A stretch of 64,000 nt of DNA from assembly GCA_963750195.1 (NCBI GenBank), contig CAVVPS010000010.1:124001-188000 (forward strand), in the 5' to 3' direction. The notes under the pieces were generated by a model. It made no database searches, was not told the origin of the DNA, and was given only the letters and a program-made list of their open reading frames with translations. The DNA is from AP-15 sp963750195. GTDB taxonomy: Bacteria > Pseudomonadota > Alphaproteobacteria > ATCC43930 > CGMCC-115725. Of the stretch, positions 51,806 through 59,733 are shown in pieces (within the stretch, counting starts at the first letter, position 1; every line of letters begins with the position of its first letter). Made by a program: the position numbers and the translations under genes.

Positions 51806-53098
51806 TTACTCCGCGGCGTTTTTGCGGCCGTAGCGGCGGACGCGGAGGTCGGCTTGCTCCTTGTGGCCCCAGAAGCGCTCGATCGCGCAAAGGCGGCTGC
51901 AATATTCGCCGATCATCGCGCTCGCCTCGGGGGTCTTGACCTCCTGATAGGTGCAGGTCTTCAGGAACTTGCCGACCCACAGGCCGCCGGTGTAGCGCGC
52001 GGCGCCCCGGGTCGGCAATGTGTGGTTGGTGCCGATCACCTTGTCGCCATAAGCGACGTTGGTTTCGGGGCCGAGAAACAGCGCGCCGTAATTCTTGAGG
52101 CGATCGAGCCAATCACGCTGTTGGCGGGTCAGGACCTCAACATGCTCGGCGGCGATACGGTCGGCCTCTGCCGCCATCTCATCGTCGTCGGCGCAGAGGA
52201 TGATTTCGCCGTAGTCGCGCCAAGCGATCCCGGCGACATCGGCGGTCGGCAGTACGCCCAGCTGGCGGTCGACCTCGGCGATCGTCGCATGGGCGAGCTT
52301 TTCCGAGGTGGTCAGCAGGGTCGCCGGCGAGGTCGGCCCGTGCTCGGCCTGACCCAACAAATCGGTCGCGCACATTTCGGCGTCGGCGGTGTCGTCGGCG
52401 ATGACCAGGATCTCGGTTGGACCGGCGAACAGGTCGATGCCGACCTTGCCGTAAAGCTGGCGTTTGGCTTCGGCGACATAGGCATTGCCGGGGCCGACCA
52501 GCATGTCCACCGGCTTGAATGTATCGGTGCCAAGAGCCATCGCCGCTACTGCCTGGACGCCACCCAGCACATGGATCTCGTCGGCGCCGCCCAGATGCAT
52601 CGCCGCGATCGTCTCGGGATGCGGCCCGCCCTGGTTCGGCGGGGTGCAGGCGGTGATGTGCCCGACACCGGCCACCTTGGCTGTGACGATCGACATATGT
52701 GCTGAGGCGACCATCGGATAACGCCCACCCGGTACATAGCAGCCGACCCTGGCGACCGGTATGTGGCGATGGCCGAGCACGACGCCCGGCAGGGTCTCGA
52801 TTTCGACGTCCTTCAGGGAGGCACGCTGGATCTCGGCGAAGTTGCGGATCTGGGCTTGGGCGAATTTGATGTCGTCGATCGTCTGCGGCGAAACGTTGGC
52901 GACGAGCGCCGTGATTTCGTCGTCGGAGAGCCGAAAACTCGGCGGCGACCATTTGTCGAAGCGCTCAGACAGCTCGCGCACCGCCGCATCGCCGCGCCTG
53001 GCCACATCGGCGATGATCGCTTCGACGGTGCTGCGGATCTTCGCGTCGGCCTCTTCGTGCTGGCCTTCCAGCGCTGCCAATTTGATGTGTCGCGGCAT
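51806..53098 (-). CDS. Histidinol dehydrogenase-family NAD-dependent enzyme (catabolic paralogue)
   Basis: 430 residues from MPRHIKLAALEGQHEEADAK; ATG 53098 has GGAGGG at 7 bases. The HisD fold is clear: GVVLGHRHIPVARVGCYVPG, GRYPMVASAHMSIVTAKVAG, VGPGNAYVAEAKRQLYG, DLFAGPTEILVIADDTADAE and LLGQAEHGPTSPATLL with zinc ligands, and NHTLPTRGAARYTGGLWVGK. No other his genes are near, and the neighbours are a TRAP-type binding protein, an SDR and an amidohydrolase. It therefore probably oxidises another amino- or sulfo-alcohol, as HpsN-type paralogues do (inference). Confidence 0.85.
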   Translation of the reverse strand: MPRHIKLAALEGQHEEADAKIRSTVEAIIADVARRGDAAVRELSERFDKWSPPSFRLSDDEITALVANVSPQTIDDIKFAQAQIRNFAEIQRASLKDVEIETLPGVVLGHRHIPVARVGCYVPGGRYPMVASAHMSIVTAKVAGVGHITACTPPNQGGPHPETIAAMHLGGADEIHVLGGVQAVAAMALGTDTFKPVDMLVGPGNAYVAEAKRQLYGKVGIDLFAGPTEILVIADDTADAEMCATDLLGQAEHGPTSPATLLTTSEKLAHATIAEVDRQLGVLPTADVAGIAWRDYGEIILCADDDEMAAEADRIAAEHVEVLTRQQRDWLDRLKNYGALFLGPETNVAYGDKVIGTNHTLPTRGAARYTGGLWVGKFLKTCTYQEVKTPEASAMIGEYCSRLCAIERFWGHKEQADLRVRRYGRKNAAE

Positions 53099-53247
53099 CT
53101 GCATCCCTCCTGTGGCTGTGACCCGCTTGCCCTTGGGACAAGAAGTTATCACCGGACAAGCCTGGCTGCGCCTCGTTTGAGCCAGTCTGGACGCTAGGTC
53201 GACGATATCGTATCTTCATATACAGATTTTTTCTACCAAGGTACCCG

Positions 53248-53502
53248 ATGGGCCTGAACATCAAGGATCCGGCGACAGAAAAATTCGTCCGCGAACTCGC
53301 CGCAGCGGCCGGAGAATCGGTTACAACCGCGGTGCGCCGGGCGGCCGAAGAACGTTTGCAGCGGGTTCGCCTGCGGCATGGTGGCCGCCGCCTCGCCGCC
53401 GAAATCCTTGAGATCGGCAAGCGTTGCGCGGCCTTGCCGGATCTCGATACCCGCTCGGCGGACGAAATTCTCGGCTATGACGAGCACGGGCTGCCGCGCT
53501 GA
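53248..53502 (+). CDS. vapB: VapB-family antitoxin
   Basis: 84 residues: MGLNIKDPATEKFVRELAAA, AGESVTTAVRRAAEERLQRV and the C-terminal RSADEILGYDEHGLPR. This is the PSK/Rv0623-like VapB type, with a ribbon-helix-helix-like N-terminus and a toxin-binding tail. Its TGA overlaps the vapC ATG by one base (TGATG). Confidence 0.9.
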   Translation: MGLNIKDPATEKFVRELAAAAGESVTTAVRRAAEERLQRVRLRHGGRRLAAEILEIGKRCAALPDLDTRSADEILGYDEHGLPR

Positions 53503-53909
53503 TGGTCATCGACAGCTCGGCAATCGTCGCGGTACTGCTGAACGAGAAAAACGCCGCCCAAATTGCCCAGGCGATCGAAGCCGCCTCGCAGCGCCTGCTG
53601 TCGGCGGCAAACCTGCTGGAGGCCTCGATCGTGATCGAGGGCCGTAAGGGCGAAGCCGGTGGCCGCGAGCTCGATTTGCTGCTCTATCGCGCCGCGATCG
53701 AGATTGTCGCGGTCGATCAAGACCTGGCCGAAACCGCGCGCATCGCCTGGCGGCGTTTTGGCAGAGGCCGGCATTCTGCCGGGCTGAATTATGGCGACTG
53801 CTTTGCCTATGCTCTGGCAAAGAGCAGGGGCTTGCCGTTGCTGTTTCAGGGCGACGATTTCTCGCAAACCGACATCGATGTGGTTCCACTGCAGCCCGCG
53901 CCGGCGTAG
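53502..53909 (+). CDS. vapC: VapC-family PIN-domain toxin
   Basis: 135 residues. The PIN acidic residues are visible: Asp4 in MVIDSSAIVAVLLNE, Glu in LLEASIVIEGR, Asp in LNYGDCFAYALAKSRGLPLL and the last Asp in FQGDDFSQTDI. These bind Mg for RNA cleavage, commonly of initiator tRNA. Intact, coupled to vapB. Confidence 0.92.
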   Translation: MVIDSSAIVAVLLNEKNAAQIAQAIEAASQRLLSAANLLEASIVIEGRKGEAGGRELDLLLYRAAIEIVAVDQDLAETARIAWRRFGRGRHSAGLNYGDCFAYALAKSRGLPLLFQGDDFSQTDIDVVPLQPAPA

Positions 53910-54007
53910 CCGGAAACTGGAGCCGGCTGAGCGGGTGTGTCCTCATTCGGTGCCTCTTCGGCCTGCGCCAAAAACCAGGACGGCGCGCGGAGGCCGTGCG
54001 CCTTAGC

Positions 54008-54766
54008 TTACCACGCGGTCCAGCCGCCGTCGGCGAGGAGGCTCGATCCGGTGACTAGCGCGGCGGCGGGTGAGGCGAGGAACACGACCGCGGACGCGAC
54101 TTCCTCGACCGTGCCGAGCCGGCCCATTGGGATGCGGTCGAGCACCCATTTTCGGAACGTCGGGTCGTCGAAAAACGGCCGGACCAGCGGCGTGTCGATA
54201 AAGGTCGGGGCGATCGAGACGACGCGTACGCCCTTCGGCGCCAGTTCGACCGCCATCGCTTTGGTCAGCCCTTCGATGGCGTGCTTGGTCATGACGTACA
54301 CGGTGCGGTCGCGCTCGGAGCCGACATGGCCCATCTGCGAGGACATGTTGATGATGACGCCCTCGCCCTGGGCGACCATCCGCCGCGCCGATGCCTGCCC
54401 CACTAGAAACGCCGCGCGCACATTGAGGGCCAGCAGCCGGTCGAGGGTGTCCTCGTCGACTTCGAGAAAGGGCTGCGGGCGGTTGAGTCCGGCATTGTTG
54501 ACCAAAATATCGAGGGCGCCGAGACCGGCGACGGCGTGGCGCACTGCGGCGCTGTCGGTCACGTCGAGCGGCAGCACCTGCGCGCGTCCGCCGTTCTCCT
54601 GGATTTCACGTGCGACCTCTTCAAGTTGGCCAAGCGTTCGGCTGACCAGCACCAGCTTTGCGCCGGCGCCGGCGAGCGCCAGGGCTACGGCGCGACCGAT
54701 CCCACGCCCGGCGCCGGTGACGAGCGCGGTCTTGCCGTCGAGACGAAACGGCCGCTCGACCTCCAT
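54008..54766 (-). CDS. SDR-family oxidoreductase
   Basis: 252 residues. Classical SDR: TGAGRGIG in GKTALVTGAGRGIGRAVALA, LDILVNNAGLNRPQPF, catalytic Ser in NMSSQMGHVGSERDRTVYVM with Y-x3-K in VYVMTKHAIEG, and the end GSSLLADGGWTAW. It reduces or oxidises a hydroxy/keto substrate with NAD(P). The stop of the TRAP-type protein lies 5 bases upstream of its start, so both are likely co-transcribed in one pathway. Confidence 0.9.
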   Translation of the reverse strand: MEVERPFRLDGKTALVTGAGRGIGRAVALALAGAGAKLVLVSRTLGQLEEVAREIQENGGRAQVLPLDVTDSAAVRHAVAGLGALDILVNNAGLNRPQPFLEVDEDTLDRLLALNVRAAFLVGQASARRMVAQGEGVIINMSSQMGHVGSERDRTVYVMTKHAIEGLTKAMAVELAPKGVRVVSIAPTFIDTPLVRPFFDDPTFRKWVLDRIPMGRLGTVEEVASAVVFLASPAAALVTGSSLLADGGWTAW

Positions 54767-54771
54767 CCGCG

Positions 54772-55701
54772 TTAGCCTTTGATCTCACCCGCATAGGATT
54801 CGAGCAGCCGCCATCCTTCCGGGCCGGCCTTTTCACGCCAGCGCGCGTAAAACGGGCCGAGCGCACGCCGGAAACTGTCGATGTCGGCGGAGTCGACGGT
54901 CATGCCGCGGCGCGCCAATTCCTCCGCGCCGGCGGCATTGATCGCTTCGGTGTCCTGACGTTGCAGCAGCGCAAATTTTCCGGCGTTGCGTTCGACGATT
55001 TCTTGGATGTCGCGCGGCAGGGCGGCCCAGGCATTGGCATTGGCTAGGAGGGTGAAGCCCGACCACCAATGGCAGGTCAGGCTCAGATAATTCTGCACCT
55101 CGTAGAGCTTCAACGATAATACGACCCCGAGCGGGTCGCTCTGGCCGTCGAACCGGCGCTCCTTCAGCGCATCGTACATCTGGCTGAACGGGACATACCC
55201 CGCCTCGGCGCCGAATGTCGCAAAGAAATCTTGCGCGATTTCACCCCCCGGGCTGCGGATCTTTACCCCGGCGAGATCGGTGGCTGAATGGATCGGGCGT
55301 GTGCTCGTCGTCAGATGGTGAAAGCCGTTTTGCATCGAAAGGCGGAAGGCGTGGAGGCCGTTCTGCGCCAGCTCGCTGCGGATCTTGTCGCCGAGGGCGC
55401 CGTCGAGCGCGGCGAACACCGCCGCCGAATCCTTGAACGCGAACGGTAGCAACGGCAACGCGCTGGTCGGCGCGACGCCGCCCAGGGTTGCCCCGGCGAC
55501 CATGAATTCGAGCACGCCGGCGCGTAGGTCGGCGAACATCTGAGGGTCCGGGCCGAGTTTGCTTTCCGGATACACATCGATCCGAAACTGCCCGTTGGTC
55601 TCGCGGCCGATCGCCTCGGCCATCTCGGTCAGCCGTTTTTGGGTCGGGCTCCCGATTGGTTGGTTCAGGCCAAGCCTCTGGTGAAAAGATGCTGCGCTCA
55701 T
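54772..55701 (-). CDS. TRAP-type (DctP-like) solute-binding protein without visible signal peptide
   Basis: 309 residues: RLTEMAEAIGRETNGQFRID, YPESKLGPDPQMFADLRAGV, GVKIRSPGGEIAQDFFATFG and LTCHWWSGFTLLANANAWAA fit the DctP family, with the Arg in KIRSPGG for carboxylate binding. Family members are exported, but this frame starts MSAASFHQRLGLNQPIGSPT with no hydrophobic stretch, and upstream codons in the same frame give none either. No DctQ/DctM permease genes are nearby. It may have lost its signal, or a frameshift near 55700 hides it. Confidence 0.82.
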   Translation of the reverse strand: MSAASFHQRLGLNQPIGSPTQKRLTEMAEAIGRETNGQFRIDVYPESKLGPDPQMFADLRAGVLEFMVAGATLGGVAPTSALPLLPFAFKDSAAVFAALDGALGDKIRSELAQNGLHAFRLSMQNGFHHLTTSTRPIHSATDLAGVKIRSPGGEIAQDFFATFGAEAGYVPFSQMYDALKERRFDGQSDPLGVVLSLKLYEVQNYLSLTCHWWSGFTLLANANAWAALPRDIQEIVERNAGKFALLQRQDTEAINAAGAEELARRGMTVDSADIDSFRRALGPFYARWREKAGPEGWRLLESYAGEIKG

Positions 55702-55845
55702 GATTGAAACCTTCCCTCTGCCGCGAGGCGGCCTGCGGCTGATATTGAACCTTTCCGCGCCGGTGTGCCATCAGGTGACGAGCGTCCCCCGCCGGCGTTG
55801 CCGAAGGACTGAACCGGCGCCACAGCGCGAGCGACAAAGGAGCAA

Positions 55846-56647
55846 ATGATGCCCGATCCTGCGATCGACCAACCGACCGTGCCGACGCTGAGCGTGGCGC
55901 AAGGTCGCGCGATCGTGCGGCTCAACCGGCCGCGCCAGCACAATCGCCTCGAGCCGCAGGATCTGGGGGTGCTCGAAGAGGTGTTCGCGCGGGCCGACGC
56001 AGACCCGTCGATCCGAGTTCTAGTGCTGACTGGCACCGGGAAAAGCTTCAGCTCGGGTTTTCATATCGGCGCGCTCGCCGACCGCCTTGCGGGGAATGAG
56101 GGCAGGGCGGAGGATCGCGATGCGTTCGAGCGCACCGTCGACCGGCTCGAAAGCCTGCGTGTGCCTACGATTGCCGCGCTCAACGGCAGCGTTTATGGCG
56201 GGGCTACCGATTTGGCGCTCGCCTGTGATTTTCGTATCGGCGTTAAAGGCATGCGGCTGTTGATGCCGGCGGCTCGAACTCGGCATCGTCTATTACGGGA
56301 GCGGTATCCGGCGCTATGTGACGCGGCTCGGTGTTGCCGCAGCGAAAAAGCTGTTCATGACCGCGCAACCGATCGATGCCGACGAGATGCTGCGGATCGG
56401 CTATCTCGACGAAGCGGTCCCGGCCGAGAGCCTGATGGCCCGTGCCGAGGCGCTCGCCGCCACTCTCGCGGCCAACGCGCCGCTGGCGGTTGCCGGTCTG
56501 AAGCGGGCGATCAACGAGACCGCCGCGGGCAATCTCGACCGCGACGCGCTCGCCGCCATTCGTGCGCTGTGCTCCCAATCCGAGGACCATGCCGAGGGGG
56601 TGAGAGCCTGGACCGAGAAACGCGCGCCGACATTTGTCGGACAGTGA
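55846..56647 (+). CDS. Enoyl-CoA hydratase/isomerase-family protein, frameshifted
   Basis: Crotonase fold: AIVRLNRPRQHNRLEPQDLG, the oxyanion-hole segment GKSFSSGFHIGALADRL and AALNGSVYGGATDLALACDF. One extra A at about 56278 (CTCGAACTCGG) interrupts it; dropping it gives ARLGIVYYGSGIRRYVTRLG, AKKLFMTAQPIDADEMLRIG and GYLDEAVPAESLMARAEALA to the stop at 56647. About 266 residues. The crotonase Glu that normally ends the second oxyanion loop is not obvious. Probably part of an acyl-CoA degradation step in the island. Confidence 0.82.
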
Positions 56648-56656
56648 GCGACCGCG

Positions 56657-57046
56657 CTATAGCCGCGATCCAGAAGGACTGATGGCCGGAGCGTCGCTAC
56701 CTGGCTCGGGGTCGGCGAGCAGCGGCGTCCACACCGGGGCCGGTTCGGAGAGACGGACCGGCGCGGCCGATTCCTCGTATAGCTGGCGCGCCTCGATGGC
56801 TGGGCCACGGCGGGTGCCGAGCGCCAAGACCCGCACCGTGCGCCGAAATGGGCCTTGCGGCACGATGACGATGTCGCCAATCCGGATTGAGTGGTTAGGC
56901 TTGCGAACGGCGGCTTGATTGACGCTTACCGTCCCCTCTGCGCACAACCGGCCGGCGAGCGAGCGGCTTTTGACCAGACGTGCGAACCACAGCCACTGAT
57001 CGAGCCGCCGGCTGGAGGTTTCGGTCGAGCGATCGCCGGCGATCAA
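56657..57046 (-). CDS. RNA-binding S4 domain protein
   Basis: 129 residues starting at TTG 57046, which overlaps the helicase stop (TTGA). The S4 domain covers residues about 12-80: SRRLDQWLWFARLVKSRSLA, GRLCAEGTVSVNQAAVRKPN, SIRIGDIVIVPQG. The rest is a low-complexity tail. It is the Hsp15-like type that binds stalled 50S subunits with tRNA. The gene is regularly found downstream of the Suv3-like helicase gene in this group, so co-translation is likely. Confidence 0.87.
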   Translation of the reverse strand: MIAGDRSTETSSRRLDQWLWFARLVKSRSLAGRLCAEGTVSVNQAAVRKPNHSIRIGDIVIVPQGPFRRTVRVLALGTRRGPAIEARQLYEESAAPVRLSEPAPVWTPLLADPEPGSDAPAISPSGSRL

Positions 57047-59536
57047 GCGAGCTTGAGCTCCTGCAGTTTGGCGAATGGATGGCCCTCCCTCGCCGGACGC
57101 GGGCGGCCGCGATCGATTGCTTCGCGCCGGCGGCGCGGGCGGGCGATAAAGATCTCGGCGCCGGCGTCGATCACCGCGCGATAGCCGAGCGCGGTGAGCA
57201 GCGCGCGCAGCGCGTCCGGCTCGACACCGGCAATCGATGCGAGCCGCTCGTCGGCCGTAAATGCACCCTGGCGGGCGAGGCGTCGCGCGGCGGCGGCAAC
57301 CCGCTCGACCCGATCGGGACGCAAGGCGAGCTGGTCGGCGACGACGAAACCGAGCGCTGCGTAGAACGACGGCGGAAGGGCTGGATCGATATCGATGGCC
57401 TTGGCGAGCCGACGAGCCGGCGGCAGGGTCGGCACCGCGCACCCGTGCCGCACGGCCCAAAGCAATGCGCGAAAGCGCAGCGCCTCAGGGCCGCAGCAGC
57501 GGCTCGACATAGACGGTTTCGGTGCCGAAGCGCACTCCATTTCGGCTCAGGGCTGCGCGATCCGCCGGGGCAAGCGCCGCGATTTGGCTCGCTACCTCGC
57601 GCGCCGGAAGGGTGCCGAGCGCGTCGGCGAGCTGAAAGGCGAGACCTCGTCCGACACCGCCAAGCGGCAAGGCGGAAGCGGCAAACAGCGACGCCATGCG
57701 GCACTCGATCTCGCTGCGGACGAATGCCGAGAGCCGTTGGCGGATTTTTTCGCGGGCATCACCTTCGACGAAATCCCCGGCGAGCGGCTCGGCCCTCGGG
57801 GTCAGCATCCGCTCGCCGGCGACGAGGCGGCCGACGGGTCCGCCACGCCAGCGCAACATACCGCCGGCGTCGATCGCAAAGGCGGCGTCGGAATCGGCGG
57901 CGAGAAGCTGCGCGCGGGCGGCCACCTCGCTGCGCAACACGCGGTTGGCGGCGACCGTTAGCGTCCGCATCTCGACCCCGTCGATCGCATCGGGGACAAA
58001 GCGCAAACCGTCGAGCCGGCCGACATAGGCGCCCTCGACCCGAACCTCACCCGCAGCAGACACCGACGCGATCAATTCGTCGTCGGAAGCGAGCCGGCGC
58101 ACCAGAAAGGCGGAGCGGCGGTCAACAAAGCGCTGGGTGATGCGGTCGTGCAACGCGTCGGAGAGCCGGTCCTCGATACCACGAGCGCGCTCTTGCCAAG
58201 CCGTCGCCCCTTCGACCCAGTCGCCGCGATGGGTGATGTAGGTCCAGGTGCGGGTGTGGGCGATGCGCACCATCAAAGTGTCGATGTCACCATCGACGCG
58301 GTCGAGATTGGCCATTTGCCCGGCGATCCAGGCGGTCGGCAGCCGTTCTTCGGGGCCGGCAAGATGAGTGAAGATATGGGCGAGCAGCCGCGCATGGCTG
58401 TCGCTCATAACCTTGCGGAAATCTGGGATCTGGCAAACTTCCCAAAGGAGCCTAACGGCGCCGCGGTGGCGGGCGAGTTCAGCGACTTCGCGATTGCGGG
58501 CGAGCGCCTGCAAGGCGCGGTGGTCGTCGGCTTCACGCGCCTGGACCAACCCGGGCAGCGAGGGGCGCTCGTCGAGGCTTTTGAGCAGCGCGCCAACCGA
58601 ATCGAAGCGCAGCCGGGTATTGCGCCAATTGAGCCGGGTCAGCGGATCGAAGCGATGCGATTCAACTGCCTCGACGATCTCGGGATCGAGCGGCCCCTGT
58701 TCGGCAGTGGTGCCAAAGGTGCCGTCGCTCATGTGCCGCCCGGCGCGGCCGGCAATCTGGGCGATTTCGGCGGCGGTGAGCCGGCGCGGGCCGCGGCCGT
58801 CGAACTTACCGATGCGGGCGAAGGCGACATGGTCGAGATCCATGTTGAGACCCATGCCGATCGCATCGGTGGCGACCAGATAGTCGACCTCGCCCGCCTG
58901 GAACATCCCGACCTGGGCGTTGCGTGCCCGCGGGCTCAACGCGCCGAGCACGACCGCCGTCCCGCCGCGCTGCCGTCGGATCAGCTCGGCCAACGAGAAC
59001 ACATCGGCCACGGCAAAGGCGACGACGGCGCTGCGCGGCGGCAGGCGAGTTACCTTTTTTTGGCCGGTATAGGAGAGTGTCGAAAAGCGCGGACGGCTGA
59101 CGTGTTCGAATTCAGGGACCAAACGGCGCATCAACGGCTTGATCGTGTCGGCGCCGAGAAACATCGTCTCCGAGAGACCGCGGGCATGCAACAAGCGCGC
59201 GGTAAAGACGTGGCCGCGCTCGGGATCGGCGCAGAGCTGAATCTCGTCGACGGCGAGGAAATCGACGGGCCGATCGAGCGGCATCAATTCGACGGTGCAC
59301 ACGAAATAAGACGGGTTGGGCGGCAGGATCTTTTCTTCGCCGGTGATCAGCGCCACCGATCGCGCGCCGCGCAATTTGACGATGCGGTCGTAGTTCTCGC
59401 GTGCCAGCAGCCTCAGCGGAAACCCGATCATCCCGCTTCTGTGGCCGAGCATGCGCTCGATCGCGAGATGGGTCTTGCCGGTATTGGTCGGCCCGAGGAC
59501 CGCGACAAGTCGCGGAGCGGGGCTGAACATGGCCAT
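57043..59536 (-). CDS. SUV3-like superfamily II helicase, frameshifted
   Basis: ATG 59536 (MAMFSPAPRLVAVLGPTNTG). Walker A GPTNTGKTHLAIERML, Walker B-like FLAVDEIQLCADPERGHVFT, FLGADTIKPLMRRL, VGMFQAGEVDYLVATDAIGM and the motif VI AEIAQIAGRAGRHMSDGTFG identify a mitochondrial-degradosome SUV3-type RNA helicase. An extra C in the CCC near 57498 causes a premature stop after VEPLLRP; without it, PEALRFRALLWAVRHGCAVP continues to ELKLA at 57043. About 830 residues. It is divergent from htpG. Confidence 0.9.
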
Positions 59537-59733
59537 GAATGAAGGTATCGGGCGACGGCGGCGGCAAGGCAAGAGCAAACCGACCATATAAGCGACGTTG
59601 CGACGCCGTGGCTGCGATTTCTCGCGACGACGGCGACGCATGGATCGTGCTGCTGGCGACGCTGTCGATCTTGCGGCGGCGCGGATTTCGCCACATATCC
59701 TCGAAGCGTTAATGCTCATCGCGACGGCAGAAA

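Noticed and set aside
51806..53098. Naming the HisD-family gene hisD of histidine biosynthesis
   Set aside because: No other histidine genes nearby, and the neighbours are catabolic; the paralogue reading is safer.
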